A DNA stretch of 64,000 nt from an uncultured Mycoplasmatota bacterium (GTDB lineage Bacteria; Bacillota_I; Bacilli_A; RF39; UBA660). Location of the stretch: NCBI GenBank assembly GCA_900552495.1, contig URZY01000004.1, positions 1 to 64,000 of the forward strand. Direction: 5' to 3'. The notes under the pieces were generated by a model. That model was not told where the DNA came from, made no database searches, and saw nothing but the letters and a program-made list of their open reading frames with translations. Shown here piece by piece: positions 49,910 through 58,143 of the stretch. A program made the position numbers and the translations under genes. The first letter of the stretch is position 1; every line of letters begins with the position of its first letter.

Positions 49910-52279
49910 ATGAAATTAAGTAGAAAATTTGTTAATGATTATATTGATTTAGATCCGGAGTTAACTATTAATGAAATTGCTGACGCAATGACTAGTGTTG
50001 GAAATGAATATGATAGTGCTGGTAAATTAATTAATTGTACTAATTTAGTAATTGGTGAAGTTTTGGAGTGTGTACCACATCCTGATTCAGATCATTTGCA
50101 TGTTTGTAAAGTTGATGTTGGAACAGAAACCTTAAATATTGTTTGTGGAGCTCCTAATGTTCGAAAAGGATTAAAGGTAATCGTAGCTTTAGTCGGGGCT
50201 AAACTTCCTGGTGGCGAGATAAAAAAAGGTGTCATTCGAGGGGTAGAATCCAATGGGATGCTTTGTTCTAAGGCAGAGTTAGGTCTCGATAATAAGTTCT
50301 TAGAAGATAAGGATAAAAATGGAATTTGTGAGTTGGATATTAGTGCTAAAGTAGGAGATGATCCAATTAAGGTATTGGGCTTGGATGATGAAGTAATTGA
50401 TTTTGATCTTACTTCTAATAGAGGAGATTTATTGAGTGTTTTAGGAATGGCTTATGAACTAGGAGCTATTTACAAAAAAGGAGTTAAAGAAATAGATGTT
50501 GCTTATGAAGAAAATTCTGATGATATAAATAAGCAGTTTAAGGTTTTGGTTGAAACTGATAGTTGTCCATTGTTTTTAGGAAAAATGGTAAAAAATGTAA
50601 CAATTAAAGAGAGTCCAGAGTTTATTAAAAATAGATTAATAGCTAGTGGAATTCGTCCTATTAATAATGTAGTTGATATTTCTAATTATGTAATGTTAGA
50701 GACAGGGCAACCGCTACATTATTATGATGCTGATAGATTAGGGGATACTTTAATTGTTAGACAAGCTAGAAATGATGAGAAACTTACAACTCTTGACGGT
50801 CAAGAAAGAACTTTGTCTGAGCAAGATATTGTTATCGCTAATAAAAAAGAAGCAGTTGGCTTGGCTGGGGTAATGGGAGGTCTTTCGACTGAAGTTGTAG
50901 ATGATACGAAAAATATTTTAATTGAGTCAGCTATTTTTGACAGTGTTAAGGTCAGAAAAACTTCAAAGAAGATTTTGAGAAGTGAAGCTTCTAATAGATT
51001 TGAAAAAGGCTTAGATCCAAAGAGAACTTATTTAGCAATTGAAAGAAGTTGCTCTTTATTAGAAAAGTATGCTGATGCAGAAATTGTTGGTGGTATGAGT
51101 GTTTATGATAAAACAGTTAAAGAAGATAAGAAGATTCAAATTACAGTAGAAAAAATTAACAAAGTACTTGGTATTGAAATCCCAGAAGAGACAGTTATTG
51201 CTATTTTTAAGGATTTAGGCTTCGAGGTAACAGGCTCTAATGGAATTCTTGAAGTTGTTGTTCCAACTAGAAGACTTGATGTAACAATTGTTGAAGATTT
51301 AATTGAGGAAGTCGGTAGAATTTATGGTATGGATAACATTAAGGGAAAATTACCAATATTAAATGTAGTTACGGGTAGTTATGATAAGACAAAGAGAGCA
51401 ATTAAAGATAAGATGGTGGCACTTGGTTTAAATGAGACTTGTAGCTATACTTTAATTCCTCAGGGGGAAGTTTATAAATTTACGACGGATAAATTTGAAA
51501 GTATTAGTCTTGCCGATCCAATGAGTGAGGATCGTAATACGCTAAGATATAGTCTACTTTATTCGTTAAAAGAAATTTATTTATATAATAAAGCACGTAA
51601 TAATATTAATATTTCAATTTTTGAAGTAGGCAAAGGTTTTTATAAAGAAGGTAATGAATATAAAGAAGATTTAAAATTAGCGTGTTTAATGACGGGAGAT
51701 TATTATTTAGATATTAATAATTCAAGAGTGGATTTTTACATTATTAAAGGGGTTGTTGAAGAGTTACTTGATTATTTAGGTTTTAGTGGTAGATATAGTT
51801 TTGTTGCTGATAATGTACCAGCCGAATTACATCCTGGGCAGAGTGCTCGTATTGTTTTGCAGGGAAAAGAAATAGGTGTGATAGGGAAACTTCATCCCAA
51901 TGTTTTAAGAGATGATGTTTATGTATTTGAAATTAACTTAAGTAAGTTATTAAGTAATTTCCCAAGTAGAATGACTTATAAAGATATTCCAAAATTTCCA
52001 TCAATTTCAAAAGATATAGCATTTATAGTGAAGAAAAATGTTACAGCAGGAGAAATAATGGATACGATTAAAAAGACCGGAGGGAAATTATTACAAAGTA
52101 TTTCGGTATTTGATGTTTATACTGGAGAAAATGTTTTGGAAGATGAAAAGAGTATAGCATTCAAGCTTAATTTTATGGATCCTTCTAGAACACTTACTGA
52201 TGATGAGGTTATGAATATATTTAATGAAATTATTAGTAAGGTAGAAAATAGTCATAATGCAAAATTACGTGATAAGTAA
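49910..52279 (+). CDS. pheT: Phenylalanyl-tRNA synthetase beta subunit
   Basis: The 789-aa subunit has the N-terminal tRNA-binding EMAP domain (VLECVPHPDSDHLHVCKVDV, about residues 46-65), B3/B4 editing domain (about 200-380; GIRPINNVVDISNYVMLETG, VMGG), B5 domain, a catalytic-like core with ERSC and DLIEEVGRIYGMDNI, and a C-terminal anticodon-binding FDX-ACB domain (KFPSISKDIAFIV). Full length. It ends the T-box operon. Confidence 0.97.
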   Translation: MKLSRKFVNDYIDLDPELTINEIADAMTSVGNEYDSAGKLINCTNLVIGEVLECVPHPDSDHLHVCKVDVGTETLNIVCGAPNVRKGLKVIVALVGAKLPGGEIKKGVIRGVESNGMLCSKAELGLDNKFLEDKDKNGICELDISAKVGDDPIKVLGLDDEVIDFDLTSNRGDLLSVLGMAYELGAIYKKGVKEIDVAYEENSDDINKQFKVLVETDSCPLFLGKMVKNVTIKESPEFIKNRLIASGIRPINNVVDISNYVMLETGQPLHYYDADRLGDTLIVRQARNDEKLTTLDGQERTLSEQDIVIANKKEAVGLAGVMGGLSTEVVDDTKNILIESAIFDSVKVRKTSKKILRSEASNRFEKGLDPKRTYLAIERSCSLLEKYADAEIVGGMSVYDKTVKEDKKIQITVEKINKVLGIEIPEETVIAIFKDLGFEVTGSNGILEVVVPTRRLDVTIVEDLIEEVGRIYGMDNIKGKLPILNVVTGSYDKTKRAIKDKMVALGLNETCSYTLIPQGEVYKFTTDKFESISLADPMSEDRNTLRYSLLYSLKEIYLYNKARNNINISIFEVGKGFYKEGNEYKEDLKLACLMTGDYYLDINNSRVDFYIIKGVVEELLDYLGFSGRYSFVADNVPAELHPGQSARIVLQGKEIGVIGKLHPNVLRDDVYVFEINLSKLLSNFPSRMTYKDIPKFPSISKDIAFIVKKNVTAGEIMDTIKKTGGKLLQSISVFDVYTGENVLEDEKSIAFKLNFMDPSRTLTDDEVMNIFNEIISKVENSHNAKLRDK

Positions 52280-52282
52280 AAT

Positions 52283-52316
52283 AAAAGACTTTAAGTATTT
52301 CTTAGAGTCTTTTTTG
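52283..52316 (+). terminator. Terminator after pheT
   Basis: AAAGACTTTAAG pairs with TCTTAGAGTCTTT (one bulge), then a T-run. Confidence 0.78.
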
Positions 52317-52343
52317 TGCTATAATTTAAGATAGGTGAAGTGT

Positions 52344-53495
52344 ATGAAAGAAAGTAATGATAAGAAATATTTAAATAAACAGGATGCTAATATTTTGAAA
52401 ACTATATATTTAGCCTTGGCGGTTTTGGTTTCAATGGTTTTATTAAATATTTTTTTAAGGGGATTAATAGAATCTGATGAATTTGGTGTTTTTTATGGAT
52501 TAGGGGGACTAGTTTTTGGAACTGTTTTAATTGATAGGATATTTAAAGTATTAGATAGGAAAGTTAAAGTAGGGGAAGAAGTTCAAAAACTTAAGGAAGA
52601 ACAGGAAAAAAATCTAGAATTGCATCGTCAAAAAATGTTTAGTGAAGAAAGAGAATTGGAATTTAGAAAAAAGGTTATTCAAGATAGTATTGGACACAGG
52701 GGGTATTATGATTATTATGATGATATAAGTAATATTGATGAGAGAATACTTAAGAAGTCCTTAGTTCAGCAAACAGTAAATGAGAAGGGAAAACCAATTA
52801 GATATAAGAATGGAATGGGAGTAGAAGGAATTGCTGTGGGAAGAGAATATAATCAAATGGATAAAGATAAAGATGGAAGAATCTTAATCTCAGAAATTTA
52901 TCCATTAACAGAAGCGGAAGTATTAGAGAAAATTTTGATGGTGGATAATACTTTTTCTAAGACAGAATTTAAGACTTTTGTGAGAAGTGTGTTTATGTTA
53001 ATTCAAAAAGCTTGGTCAAATAATGATTACCTAGCATTACGATTATTAGAGGCAGATAATCTTTATTATGAGCATAGTATTAAAATTAAAGATTTGATTA
53101 ATAAGGGGATAGTTGATAAGAGAGAAAATATTGGAATTAAAGGGGTCTTATTAAAAGATTTTAGAGTTGAAGGCGATAGAGAAATTTTAGTAGTTGCTTT
53201 AACTGCAAGAATGGATAGAAATTTTGATGATACGGTATTTAAAAGTAGAGAGTTATTAGAACAATCTTTAAATAAAAATAGTGGTGATGTTCCATATATT
53301 ATGACTTTTATGCGGAAAAAGGGACTAAGAAGTAAATATGATCGGGATTTAGCAAGTAGTAATTGTCCTAATTGTGGGGCGGTGGTTGATTTTGATGAGA
53401 ATGGGATTTGTACTTATTGTAAGACTTCTATGGTAGCTGGGGATATTGATTGGATATTAACAGATATAAAGAATATTGAATTAGTAGAATTTTAA
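52344..53495 (+). CDS. Membrane protein with Tim44-like domain and zinc ribbon
   Basis: The 383-aa protein has two N-terminal membrane segments (about residues 15-36 and 43-60), a charged coiled coil (about 70-110), a Tim44-like domain (about 195-340; FVRSVFMLIQKAWSNNDYLA, then LRLLEADNLYY) and a C-terminal CxxC...CxxC zinc ribbon (NCPNCGAVVDF, GICTYCK; about 343-366). Bacterial Tim44-like proteins are of unknown role. ATG 52344 is supported by AGGTGA upstream; GTG 52335 is too close to it. A bidirectional terminator follows. Confidence 0.8.
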   Translation: MKESNDKKYLNKQDANILKTIYLALAVLVSMVLLNIFLRGLIESDEFGVFYGLGGLVFGTVLIDRIFKVLDRKVKVGEEVQKLKEEQEKNLELHRQKMFSEERELEFRKKVIQDSIGHRGYYDYYDDISNIDERILKKSLVQQTVNEKGKPIRYKNGMGVEGIAVGREYNQMDKDKDGRILISEIYPLTEAEVLEKILMVDNTFSKTEFKTFVRSVFMLIQKAWSNNDYLALRLLEADNLYYEHSIKIKDLINKGIVDKRENIGIKGVLLKDFRVEGDREILVVALTARMDRNFDDTVFKSRELLEQSLNKNSGDVPYIMTFMRKKGLRSKYDRDLASSNCPNCGAVVDFDENGICTYCKTSMVAGDIDWILTDIKNIELVEF

Positions 53496-53497
53496 AG

Positions 53498-53534
53498 AAA
53501 AAGGACTTACTTTTAAATAGTAGGTCCTTTTTGA
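53498..53534. terminator. Bidirectional terminator
   Basis: AAAAAGGACTTACT pairs with AGTAGGTCCTTTTT, between convergent genes 52344 and sspI. It overlaps the sspI end. Confidence 0.87.
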
Positions 53535-53728
53535 ATATTTTGTTTAATTAATTCAATGAGAGTATTTTTTAATTCTTGATCGGCACTTTCCCAGGCAAGT
53601 TCAAAAAACACACCTAAACCAGGTAAGGTTATTTCATCTTTTGATTCAATTGATTCATCAATAGCAGCTTTTAAAGCAGCAAAGTCGTCCCCTTTAAAAT
53701 TATTAATTATGTGTTCTCTTATTGACAT
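53513..53728 (-). CDS. sspI: Small acid-soluble spore protein SspI
   Basis: The 71-aa protein matches the SspI family: SIREHIINNFKGDDFAALKA at the start, IDESIESKDEITLPGLGVFF with the key LPGLGVxFE motif (about residues 36-43) and WESADQELKNTLIELIKQNI. SspI is a minor spore-core protein in Bacillus. ATG 53728 on the minus strand is preceded by GAGGAGGA. In Bacillus sspI also lies by an rRNA methyltransferase gene and pheST, as here, which supports the call. Confidence 0.88.
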   Translation of the reverse strand: MSIREHIINNFKGDDFAALKAAIDESIESKDEITLPGLGVFFELAWESADQELKNTLIELIKQNIQKGPTI

Positions 53729-53859
53729 AGTATTCCTCCTCATATATATAGTGTTGCTAAAGAAAAAAATTTTATACAAATATTTTATTATTAAAGGTTA
53801 TGTCAAGGGAAAACTTTATTTTTTTTAAGTTTTATTGTAAAATAAAGGTGGTGATTAGT

Positions 53860-54498
53860 ATGAAGTTAGATGTTGAGGGAACTTTTTATAATATTGTAAT
53901 TGAAAAGAAACCCGGTAACAGAAATACTTATATAAGGGTAAAAAAAGATTTGACAGTTCAAGTTACAACTAATAAATTTACAAGCGATCGTACTATTTTA
54001 AAGTTAATTGAAGATAATTATGAAAAAATAGTTAAAATGATTGAAGCACAAGAAAAGAAAAAAAGTAATAATGAAGGTTTTTTTTATTTAGGAAAGAAGT
54101 ATGATGTAGTGTATGCATCATTTAGTGATATAACTTTTGGTGAAGATAAAGTTTTTATAAATAAAAAGTTGGATGTAGATAAATGGTATAAAGAACAAGC
54201 AAAAATATTATTTCAAGAACATTTAGATCAAATGTATGAAAAGTTTTCACGAAGAATTCCGTATCCAGCTTTACGAATTAGAAAAATGACTAGTCGTTGG
54301 GGTGTCTGTAATATTAGAACAAAGGTTATTACACTTAATTTGGAACTAATTAAAAGGGATACTAAGTATTTAGATTATGTTATTGTACATGAGCTCAGTC
54401 ACTTAATTTATGGTGATCATTCAGCTAACTTTTGGAAATTAGTTGGAGAAAATATGAAAGATTATAAAAAGTATCGAGAGGAGATGAAGGAATTTTGA
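53860..54498 (+). CDS. YgjP/DUF45-type metallopeptidase
   Basis: The 212-aa protein has the YgjP-like pattern: a beta-rich N-terminus (RNTYIRVKKDLTVQVTTN), MTSRWGVCNIRTKVITLNLE (about residues 143-162) and the zinc motif VIVHELSHLIYGDHSANFW (HExxH at about 179-183, later His 188). Members are predicted M48-like metal-dependent hydrolases. ATG 53860 follows AAGGTGGTGA. Its TGA overlaps the next TTG start. Confidence 0.88.
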   Translation: MKLDVEGTFYNIVIEKKPGNRNTYIRVKKDLTVQVTTNKFTSDRTILKLIEDNYEKIVKMIEAQEKKKSNNEGFFYLGKKYDVVYASFSDITFGEDKVFINKKLDVDKWYKEQAKILFQEHLDQMYEKFSRRIPYPALRIRKMTSRWGVCNIRTKVITLNLELIKRDTKYLDYVIVHELSHLIYGDHSANFWKLVGENMKDYKKYREEMKEF

Positions 54499-55232
54499 TA
54501 ATTACTAGTTTGGAAAATGATCGTGTGAAGAAGTTTTGTAAGTTACAGAAGCGTAAATATCGTGATGAATTTAATCAATATATTGTTGAAGGTGAACACC
54601 TAGTAATGGAGGCTTATAAGGCGGGAGTTATTGATGAGATAATTGCGCTGGAAGGATTGAATGTCGCTTCTTTTTATGAAAATGTAAATTATTATAGTCG
54701 AGATGTTATGAAGAAAATTTCTTCAATGGAGTGTCCACCTGAGATTATGGCATTATGTAGAAAGAAGAAACAGTGCGAATTAAAAGGGAAAAAATACTTA
54801 GTTTTAGATGGGATACAAGATCCTGGCAATTTAGGAACTATTATTAGAAGTGCTTTGGCTTTTAATATTGAGACGATTATTTTAACGGAAAAAACGGTAG
54901 ATTTATATAATTCAAAGGTTTTACGTGCTGCGCAAGGAATGATTTTTCATATGAATATTATAATGATGGATGGTTTAGAAGCAGTTACCACTTTAAAGGA
55001 AAAAGGAATTTTAATTTATGGGACAGATGTTGAGTCTGGGGAAGATGTTAGAGCTTTATCAGAAAACGAAAGAGAAAAATTTGCACTTATTATGGGCAAT
55101 GAAGGTCAAGGGGTTAGAAGAGAGTTAAAAGATTTGTGTACCAAAAATTTGTATATTAGGATGAATGAAAAGGTGGAAAGTTTAAATGTTGCGATTGCAA
55201 CTTCAATATTATTGTATGAATTAGGGAGATAA
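54495..55232 (+). CDS. TrmH-family RNA 2'-O-methyltransferase (YsgA-like)
   Basis: The 245-aa SpoU/TrmH enzyme has an N-terminal substrate-binding domain (KYRDEFNQYIVEGEHLVMEA) and the knotted SPOUT motifs: motif 1 LDGIQDPGNLGTIIRSALAF (about residues 105-124), motif 2 LIMGNEGQGVRRE (about 199-211) and motif 3 RIRMNEKVESLNVAIATS-like YIRMNEKVESLNVAIATSIL. It probably 2'-O-methylates rRNA or tRNA. TTG 54495 is the likely start, overlapping the previous stop. The match to Bacillus ysgA is supported by nearby pheST and sspI. Confidence 0.9.
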   Translation: MIITSLENDRVKKFCKLQKRKYRDEFNQYIVEGEHLVMEAYKAGVIDEIIALEGLNVASFYENVNYYSRDVMKKISSMECPPEIMALCRKKKQCELKGKKYLVLDGIQDPGNLGTIIRSALAFNIETIILTEKTVDLYNSKVLRAAQGMIFHMNIIMMDGLEAVTTLKEKGILIYGTDVESGEDVRALSENEREKFALIMGNEGQGVRRELKDLCTKNLYIRMNEKVESLNVAIATSILLYELGR

Positions 55233-55234
55233 AA

Positions 55235-55717
55235 ATGAAGAAAGTTTTGGTTGGAAAAATTGTTTCTACTCATGGAATCAAGGGGGAAATTAAAATATTA
55301 AGTGATTTTCAATTTAAGAGTAAAGTTTTTGTGGTAGGTGAAAAACTAATAATTGATGATGAAGAGTTTGTTATTAAGTCTTATCGTCATCATAAGAATT
55401 TTGAAATGGTAATGCTTAATGATTTTAAGGATATTAATGAAGTATTATTTTTAATGAAGAAAAAAGTTTATTTTGATAGTGATTTGTTAAAGCTTGATGA
55501 TGACGAGGTGTTGGATGATGAGTTAATTAATTATCAAATTATTACGACAGCTGGTGAAACGGGAGTGGTAACTGAGATTTTTTATGCTAGTCCGAGTAAT
55601 AAAATTATTCGAGCAAAATTTTCAGAAGAAGTATTAATCCCTTACACTAGTCCTATGGTGAAAAAAGTTGATAAGCAAAAACAAGAGATTTTAGTGGAAC
55701 TTATTAGTGGAATGTAG
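55235..55717 (+). CDS. rimM: 16S rRNA-processing protein RimM
   Basis: The 160-aa 30S maturation factor has VGKIVSTHGIKGEIKI (residues 6-21), VIKSYRHHKNFEMVMLNDF and the PRC-barrel domain with a late LIPYTSPMVKKVDKQKQEIL segment. It binds S19 during 30S assembly. It begins 2 nt after the methyltransferase stop and precedes trmD by 12 nt; rimM-trmD linkage is conserved. Confidence 0.93.
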   Translation: MKKVLVGKIVSTHGIKGEIKILSDFQFKSKVFVVGEKLIIDDEEFVIKSYRHHKNFEMVMLNDFKDINEVLFLMKKKVYFDSDLLKLDDDEVLDDELINYQIITTAGETGVVTEIFYASPSNKIIRAKFSEEVLIPYTSPMVKKVDKQKQEILVELISGM

Positions 55718-55729
55718 GTGATGAAGTGA

Positions 55730-56395
55730 ATGAAAATAGATATTTTGACGTTATTTCCTAATATGTATCAAGGAATTTTTGATGAGTCGATTATTAAAAG
55801 AGCTATCTTAGAAGGTAAAGTAGAAATTAATATTCATAATTTTAGAGATTATACAACTGATCCACATAATAAAGTTGATGATACGCCTTATGGTGGAGGA
55901 GCAGGAATGGTTTTGACATGCCAGCCAATATTTGATTGTGTGGCTAGTTTAAGGACAGAGCAGTCTTTAGTGATCTTGATGACACCGGATGGGGAGGTTT
56001 ATAAGCAAAAGCGGGCTTATGAATTGAGCAAGTGTGAGCATTTGATAATTATTTGTGGACATTATGAGGGTTTTGATGAAAGAATACGAAGTATTTGTGA
56101 TTTAGAACTTAGTATTGGAGATTATGTTCTTACAGGTGGAGAATTAGCTTCAATGGTTTTGGTTGATTCAATTGTAAGATTAATACCAGGAGTTATTGAA
56201 GAGGAAAGTCACAGGAATGATTCTTTTAGTAATAATTTATTGGATTATCCAACTTATACTAAACCAAGAGAATATAAAGGTATGTGTGTGCCGGATGTTT
56301 TATTATCAGGAGATCATAAAAAAATTGCAGAATATCGATTAGCAGAAAGTATAAAAAAAACGAAGGAAAGAAGACCAGACTTATTAGAAAAGTAG
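55730..56395 (+). CDS. trmD: tRNA (guanine-37-N1)-methyltransferase TrmD
   Basis: The 221-aa SPOUT enzyme methylates G37 of tRNAs and prevents frameshifting. It has DILTLFPNMYQGIFDESIIK (residues 3-22), DDTPYGGGAGMVL (about 50-62), ICGHYEGFDERIR (about 109-121) and SIGDYVLTGGELASMV (about 127-142), all intact. The C-terminal domain (RPDLLEK end) is slightly short. It follows rimM as usual; rplS lies 3.5 kb further on. Confidence 0.96.
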   Translation: MKIDILTLFPNMYQGIFDESIIKRAILEGKVEINIHNFRDYTTDPHNKVDDTPYGGGAGMVLTCQPIFDCVASLRTEQSLVILMTPDGEVYKQKRAYELSKCEHLIIICGHYEGFDERIRSICDLELSIGDYVLTGGELASMVLVDSIVRLIPGVIEEESHRNDSFSNNLLDYPTYTKPREYKGMCVPDVLLSGDHKKIAEYRLAESIKKTKERRPDLLEK

Positions 56396-56404
56396 GTGAT
56401 AATT

Positions 56405-56836
56405 ATGTATGCTGTTAAAAGGGAAAAAAATAGTGGAGAAATACTTGAATGGAATCCTTTTTCATATTTTTTGATGTCTTCACGAAAAGGCTTTAGTATT
56501 AATGGTGAAATAATTAAAGTTATTAATGTTGTTGATAAAAAGTTGGCAATTGGTCCGGCTACAAAAAAAGTAATGAATATGTATAGCAAATTAGTGCCTC
56601 TTTTGACAGAATTGATTGTTAGTGATGATGCCTCAGGAGATTCTTTTCGCGAAGCTTTAAATCATATTGAAAAGTTTAGATTAGAAATTAAAATTAAATA
56701 TCGTGAATATTTAAAGCGAAAAGAATTGGAACTTATGTCTAAGCAGTTGTCAACTCTAAAAAAAGAAGCTGAAAAGAGATTGCTGGAAATAAGAGAAGAA
56801 ATGCTTGTATCTAGAACGAGTGAGAAAGGAAAATAA
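56405..56836 (+). CDS. Hypothetical tubular-helical protein
   Basis: The 143-aa soluble protein has a beta-like start (YAVKREKNSGEILEWNPFSY) and a long charged helix from about residue 60 to the end (KYREYLKRKELELMSKQL), probably coiled coil. No family recognised. ATG 56405 has TAGGTGA upstream; the frame opens at 56396. It is coupled to trmD. A terminator follows. Confidence 0.65.
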   Translation: MYAVKREKNSGEILEWNPFSYFLMSSRKGFSINGEIIKVINVVDKKLAIGPATKKVMNMYSKLVPLLTELIVSDDASGDSFREALNHIEKFRLEIKIKYREYLKRKELELMSKQLSTLKKEAEKRLLEIREEMLVSRTSEKGK

Positions 56837-56864
56837 AAGAGATTATTTTTAATTTCTTTTTTCG
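56836..56864 (+). terminator. Terminator after the trmD operon
   Basis: AGAGATTA, TTTT, TAATTTCT (one G-U), then a T-run. Confidence 0.65.
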
Positions 56865-56867
56865 TGA

Positions 56868-56896
56868 TTGAAGAAAATATTAATTTGTGGTATAGT
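56868..56896 (+). promoter_or_regulatory. Promoter of the TasA-like surface cluster
   Basis: TTGAAG at 56868-56873, 17 bp, TATAGT at 56891-56896 with TG upstream of the -10. Confidence 0.7.
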
Positions 56897-56922
56897 CATA
56901 ATAGGATAAGAGGGTGAAGATA

Positions 56923-57465
56923 ATGTTAAAGAAAAATAAAGAATTAAAAATGATGACATTTTTTGCATTGGGGTTGTCAGTAGTAGGAATAGTATTTGCT
57001 TGCATTGCGATGAATGTTTCACTTACTACTAAGGCTGAAAAAAGTGTCTGGAATGTGAAATTTGCGGATTTAAATGTTTTTACGAATGGGACAGCAACGG
57101 CGGCTGGGCAGGTTCAACTAAATTCAACTAGTCTTTCAAATACATCGATTGTATTGATGAGAAAGAATGATAGTGTTAGTTATAAGTTTAGAATTAGGAA
57201 TAGTGGGACTATTGATGCAGAGATAAAGTTCTTAAGTAAAATACGACCAACTTGTGTCGTTACGGAGATGAATTCATCAACTGATGCTTGTAATAGTGTT
57301 GACTATACACTTACATATAGTGATGGAACAGCTGTAAATGTTGGTGATATTATTAGTAGTGGAACTAGTAAAGAAGTTGTTTTGAAAGTAGAATATCTTG
57401 GAAATGCTATTACAGAGATGGAAATTACAGATTTAGATTTGGTATTGGTGGCAGAACAAGCATAG
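56923..57465 (+). CDS. SipW/TasA-type exported protein 1
   Basis: The 180-aa precursor has a signal with KKNKELKMM, a hydrophobic segment (about residues 11-31) and the TasA/camelysin-like start of the mature part (WNVKFADLNVFTNGTAT, about 41-57). Later strands (SYKFRIRNSGTIDAEIKFL) resemble the TasA beta-sandwich. TasA-type proteins form extracellular fibres after cleavage by SipW. ATG 56923 follows AGGGTGAAG. The next gene encodes a related but diverged protein. Confidence 0.75.
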   Translation: MLKKNKELKMMTFFALGLSVVGIVFACIAMNVSLTTKAEKSVWNVKFADLNVFTNGTATAAGQVQLNSTSLSNTSIVLMRKNDSVSYKFRIRNSGTIDAEIKFLSKIRPTCVVTEMNSSTDACNSVDYTLTYSDGTAVNVGDIISSGTSKEVVLKVEYLGNAITEMEITDLDLVLVAEQA

Positions 57466-57477
57466 TTGGTGATTTGA

Positions 57478-58044
57478 ATGATAAAAGCAAGAAGTAGGGA
57501 TTTCTTACTGATGATATGTGGTGTGTTACTGATGATAATTTCTTTAGTGACAATTATATTGAGTGTGGCTACTAAAGTTTCTGTTATTAGTTCTTATGAG
57601 AATAGAAAAAAAGTACTAGAAAATGTGGCTGTTGTAGCTCAAAGGGTAGTAGTTAGTGGGCATGGTAATTTTATTAAATCAGGTCCTCGATATGATGCAT
57701 TAACTATTTCTGATGTTAATGTGAAATTTAAAACAACGAATGATAAAGTACGTTATGCTTTGAGGCTCTGTAATAAAAATTCTGAAGATGTGGTCGTTGA
57801 TAAAATTACTAACGGTAATATGATTTGTAGTGATTCAGATGGTAATGAGTTGGATTGTGGAAATGTAAGAATTTCAAAAAAGTTTACTAATAGCGGTTTA
57901 GAAATTGTTAGTGGAACTTTGTTGGAAGCGCAAACTTGTATGGTGGCAGATATTGAAATTACTTATTTAGGTGATAATCGAGATGATGAGTTAAATGTAC
58001 ATATTGATCAATTTAGTTTTAATATTGATGTAGTAGAAAAATAG
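57478..58044 (+). CDS. SipW/TasA-type exported protein 2
   Basis: The 188-aa protein has an N-terminal membrane segment (about residues 9-32) and a beta-rich domain similar in layout to the previous gene product (SDVNVKFKTTNDKVRYALRL, then ADIEITYLGDNRDDELNVHI, near-terminal FSFNIDVV). It has four to five cysteines (LCNKN, MICSDSD, LDCGN, QTCMV), so disulfides are possible. GTGATTTGA-type spacing with GGTGA precedes ATG 57478. It is probably a partner of protein 1. Confidence 0.7.
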   Translation: MIKARSRDFLLMICGVLLMIISLVTIILSVATKVSVISSYENRKKVLENVAVVAQRVVVSGHGNFIKSGPRYDALTISDVNVKFKTTNDKVRYALRLCNKNSEDVVVDKITNGNMICSDSDGNELDCGNVRISKKFTNSGLEIVSGTLLEAQTCMVADIEITYLGDNRDDELNVHIDQFSFNIDVVEK

Positions 58045-58068
58045 AGGAGATTTTCGGTTGATTTTTAG

Positions 58069-58096
58069 TTGTTTATATAGAAAAATATGATATACT
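58069..58096 (+). promoter_or_regulatory. Probable promoter of the DUF5305 gene
   Basis: TTGTTT at 58069-58074, 16 bp, TATACT at 58091-58096 with TG upstream. Confidence 0.5.
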
Positions 58097-58143
58097 TTAT
58101 TTATGATAGAGGGGTATTAGTAGAAGCTATTGAGGTGATATAA

